In this document: positions 62,345 to 64,000 of the stretch, piece by piece
Position numbering within the stretch: the stretch's first letter is position 1
How the letters are laid out: each line of letters starts with the position of its first letter
Assembly: GCF_001039355.2 (NCBI RefSeq)
Contig: NW_019775925.1
Span: forward strand, 30,701 to 94,700
Reading direction: 5' to 3'
DNA: 64,000 nucleotides
Source of the DNA: Lingula anatina
Lineage: Eukaryota; Brachiopoda; Lingulata; Lingulida; Lingulidae
Made by a program: the position numbers and the translations under genes
Notes under the pieces: generated by a model
Databases searched by the model: none
Seen by the model: the letters and a program-made list of their open reading frames with translations, nothing else
What the model was told of the DNA's origin: nothing

Positions 62345-63841
62345 ATGTTCGCTCTGAAGGTGAGTCCAATGCTGAATTGATAATCAATGTTCTTCAAATT
62401 GACATTGCTGATGGTATTTGATGGTATTTAAAATTGGCATTTGAAATTGTTTGTTTATTTTCTTTTCTTTCACACGCAGCTTCGTACATCCTACCAAACA
62501 AATCCAAACTTTGTAAATATCGTCCCAGAAAACCAGTGCAATTCTATGCAAAGAAAAATCATCAAAGAGAAAAGAGACTTTGCTGATATACATGTATGGT
62601 TTGCATAGCATTTGTAATGCTTGGGCAAGTGGCACTTTTATGTACAATAAGTTTCATAGTTTGGCTTTATTTTGACAGTGATTACTTTTTAAAAGCAGAC
62701 AAGGGGCCCAGGTTTTTCATCATACGTAAAGTTTAAATCCTGTAACTGATTGCTTTTTCGTGTTGTACTAGAGCACCGTTTTGCATTTTTAGGATTTATC
62801 TTTTAATTTACATTTCCATTTGACTGAGGTTTCCTCTTAAGCCTCAATATACATTTTCTCAACTCTCACTTTCTCATTTTCTCCATAATGTCTTTTTCTT
62901 ACTGCATAAAATTGTTCCTGACAAGAAAAGTCTTTAATCCTGATTCCAAGCCAGTAGTTGTCAACGCAGTAATCATTCTCCTAAAGAGCAGTTACCAACT
63001 GATTTTAGTCCCTTTTTTGAATCTCTCAAGTGATCTGTCGGCCAAGGTGATTGCCCTCTGCCCACCAATCATTGCAAACGGACCTGTCACATGTACCGAT
63101 GGCCAGTCAGTGAGCATTCACTGTCCTCTTGTAGAGTATGCAACGTCGTTGCCATAATCATGCATAAACATTGATCCTTAAGTACATTTTTGGGCAATTT
63201 AATTAAAGCAATACACACAGTATCAAATAAATAACTAGACCGTTTTATATTCTTTGCAAACATGTGCTTCATTTGGTTTGAATGCAATGTTGTATTTTCC
63301 TGATACACACCGAATCAGCTGGTGGTCTTTCACGACGAAACCGTTAAAAACCACAGCACGGTAATTGGGCCATGACATCCGCGGTTTAAACTACACGTGA
63401 GGTGGAAGCATAATGGCACACCGGCATTTTTGATACCTTTATTGGGAACATTAGTTTCTTTCAATTTCCCCACCGTGACTAAATCTCTGCAGGGTCTTGC
63501 ACTCACTAAAGTAACAGCAATGGTATGTTTTGAGAGAGAAAAAGATAGAGATGTCATTATCCCCAGGTTACTGGGGGGTTACCCTTACAGAGATTTCTAT
63601 TAACATTTGTTTAAGGTCGAATACACTATTTCTTTTTTTCATTTAGGGACTTTACAGATCTGTTCCTCTGACAATTACAAATATATTAGAAGTGTGGTGC
63701 AGCCCTCTTTCAAAACAAAAACTGCTCTCTTTCCTCCATCTTGAACCTAAATTGCTATGTTTGAATTGATCTTGTCTTTTCAGACTTTTTTCCAATCGCT
63801 GTACCTCGTAGCATCTATTCTACCGTTGACCATTGACGCAG
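62345..63841 (+). CDS. CAP/CRISP-like secreted protein, mirror copy, exons 1-2
   Basis: Exon 1 (62345-62359) encodes MFALK. Exon 2 (63784-63841) continues with TFFQSLYLVASILPLTIDA, completing a signal peptide. Splice phases match the left copy. The remaining exons lie beyond the window. Intron 1 lacks the 221-bp MITE of the left copy. Confidence 0.82.
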
Positions 63842-64000
63842 GTAAGATACATGTAGGCCTATTGTAGTAGTTGTATACATATTTAACTAGTATTATTAAA
63901 TGACAAAAACTCCAGTTCAGATGGACAGGGAAGTTCGTTTCTTGGCGTCTGTAGTGCATCGATCAATGAAGCGTACTTGTGTTTATCATAGAATTGCATG

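Overview
This is nuclear DNA from an animal, most likely an outbred marine invertebrate; I cannot fix the phylum from sequence alone. The evidence is genes split by GT-AG introns, a LINE of the L1/Tx1 type, a Tc1 relic, many short inverted-repeat (MITE-like) elements, AT-rich spacers with microsatellites, and metazoan gene families (ARF GTPases, a rhodopsin-like GPCR, a CAP/CRISP-like secreted protein, a GNAT acetyltransferase).

The dominant structure is a giant inverted duplication. Positions about 8,860-33,539 reappear in reverse complement at 39,274-64,000. Each arm is about 24.7 kb; the right arm runs off the window, so the repeat is probably longer. Every gene of the left arm has a mirror copy with the same exon lengths: CAP gene (-), GNAT gene (+), GPCR (+), divergent ARF (gene C, -), and class I ARF (gene A, -). 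The unique centre (33,540-39,272) holds ARF A exon 1, a probable divergent promoter, and a second class I ARF (gene B, +) lacking its last exon.

Three single-N gaps (4118, 39273, 52357) sit at joins that look artefactual. At 4118 two LINE copies are fused out of order. At 39273 ARF B is cut after exon 3 and the mirror ARF A starts inside intron 1. At 52357 a 138-bp piece of the same arm is repeated. Non-coding divergence between arms is a few percent, and several MITE insertions are present in one arm with a near-exact empty site in the other. The simplest reading is that two haplotypes of a highly polymorphic genome were scaffolded head to head. A true, older palindrome is the alternative and would be notable.

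Layout: 1-4117 decayed LINE, ORF2 then ORF1 C-terminus (-). 4119-4973 second, truncated LINE copy (-). 5,321-10,882 CAP gene (-), 3' end not found. 10,883-17,807 gene-free, repeat-bearing. 17,808-19,413 GNAT (+). 22,645-23,757 GPCR (+). 24,334-27,163 ARF C (-), with a dead Tc1 transposase in an intron. 31,337-33,767 ARF A (-). 36,273-38,532 ARF B (+, partial). 39,751-41,464 ARF A' (+, no exon 1). 46,127-48,708 ARF C' (+). 49,286-50,398 GPCR' (-). 53,476-55,105 GNAT' (-). 62,224-63,841 first two exons of CAP' (+).

The genes do not form an operon or an obvious pathway. The one functional cluster is the three tandem ARF genes, which share exon structure, including an intron just upstream of the ATG. 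They therefore arose by DNA-level tandem duplication.
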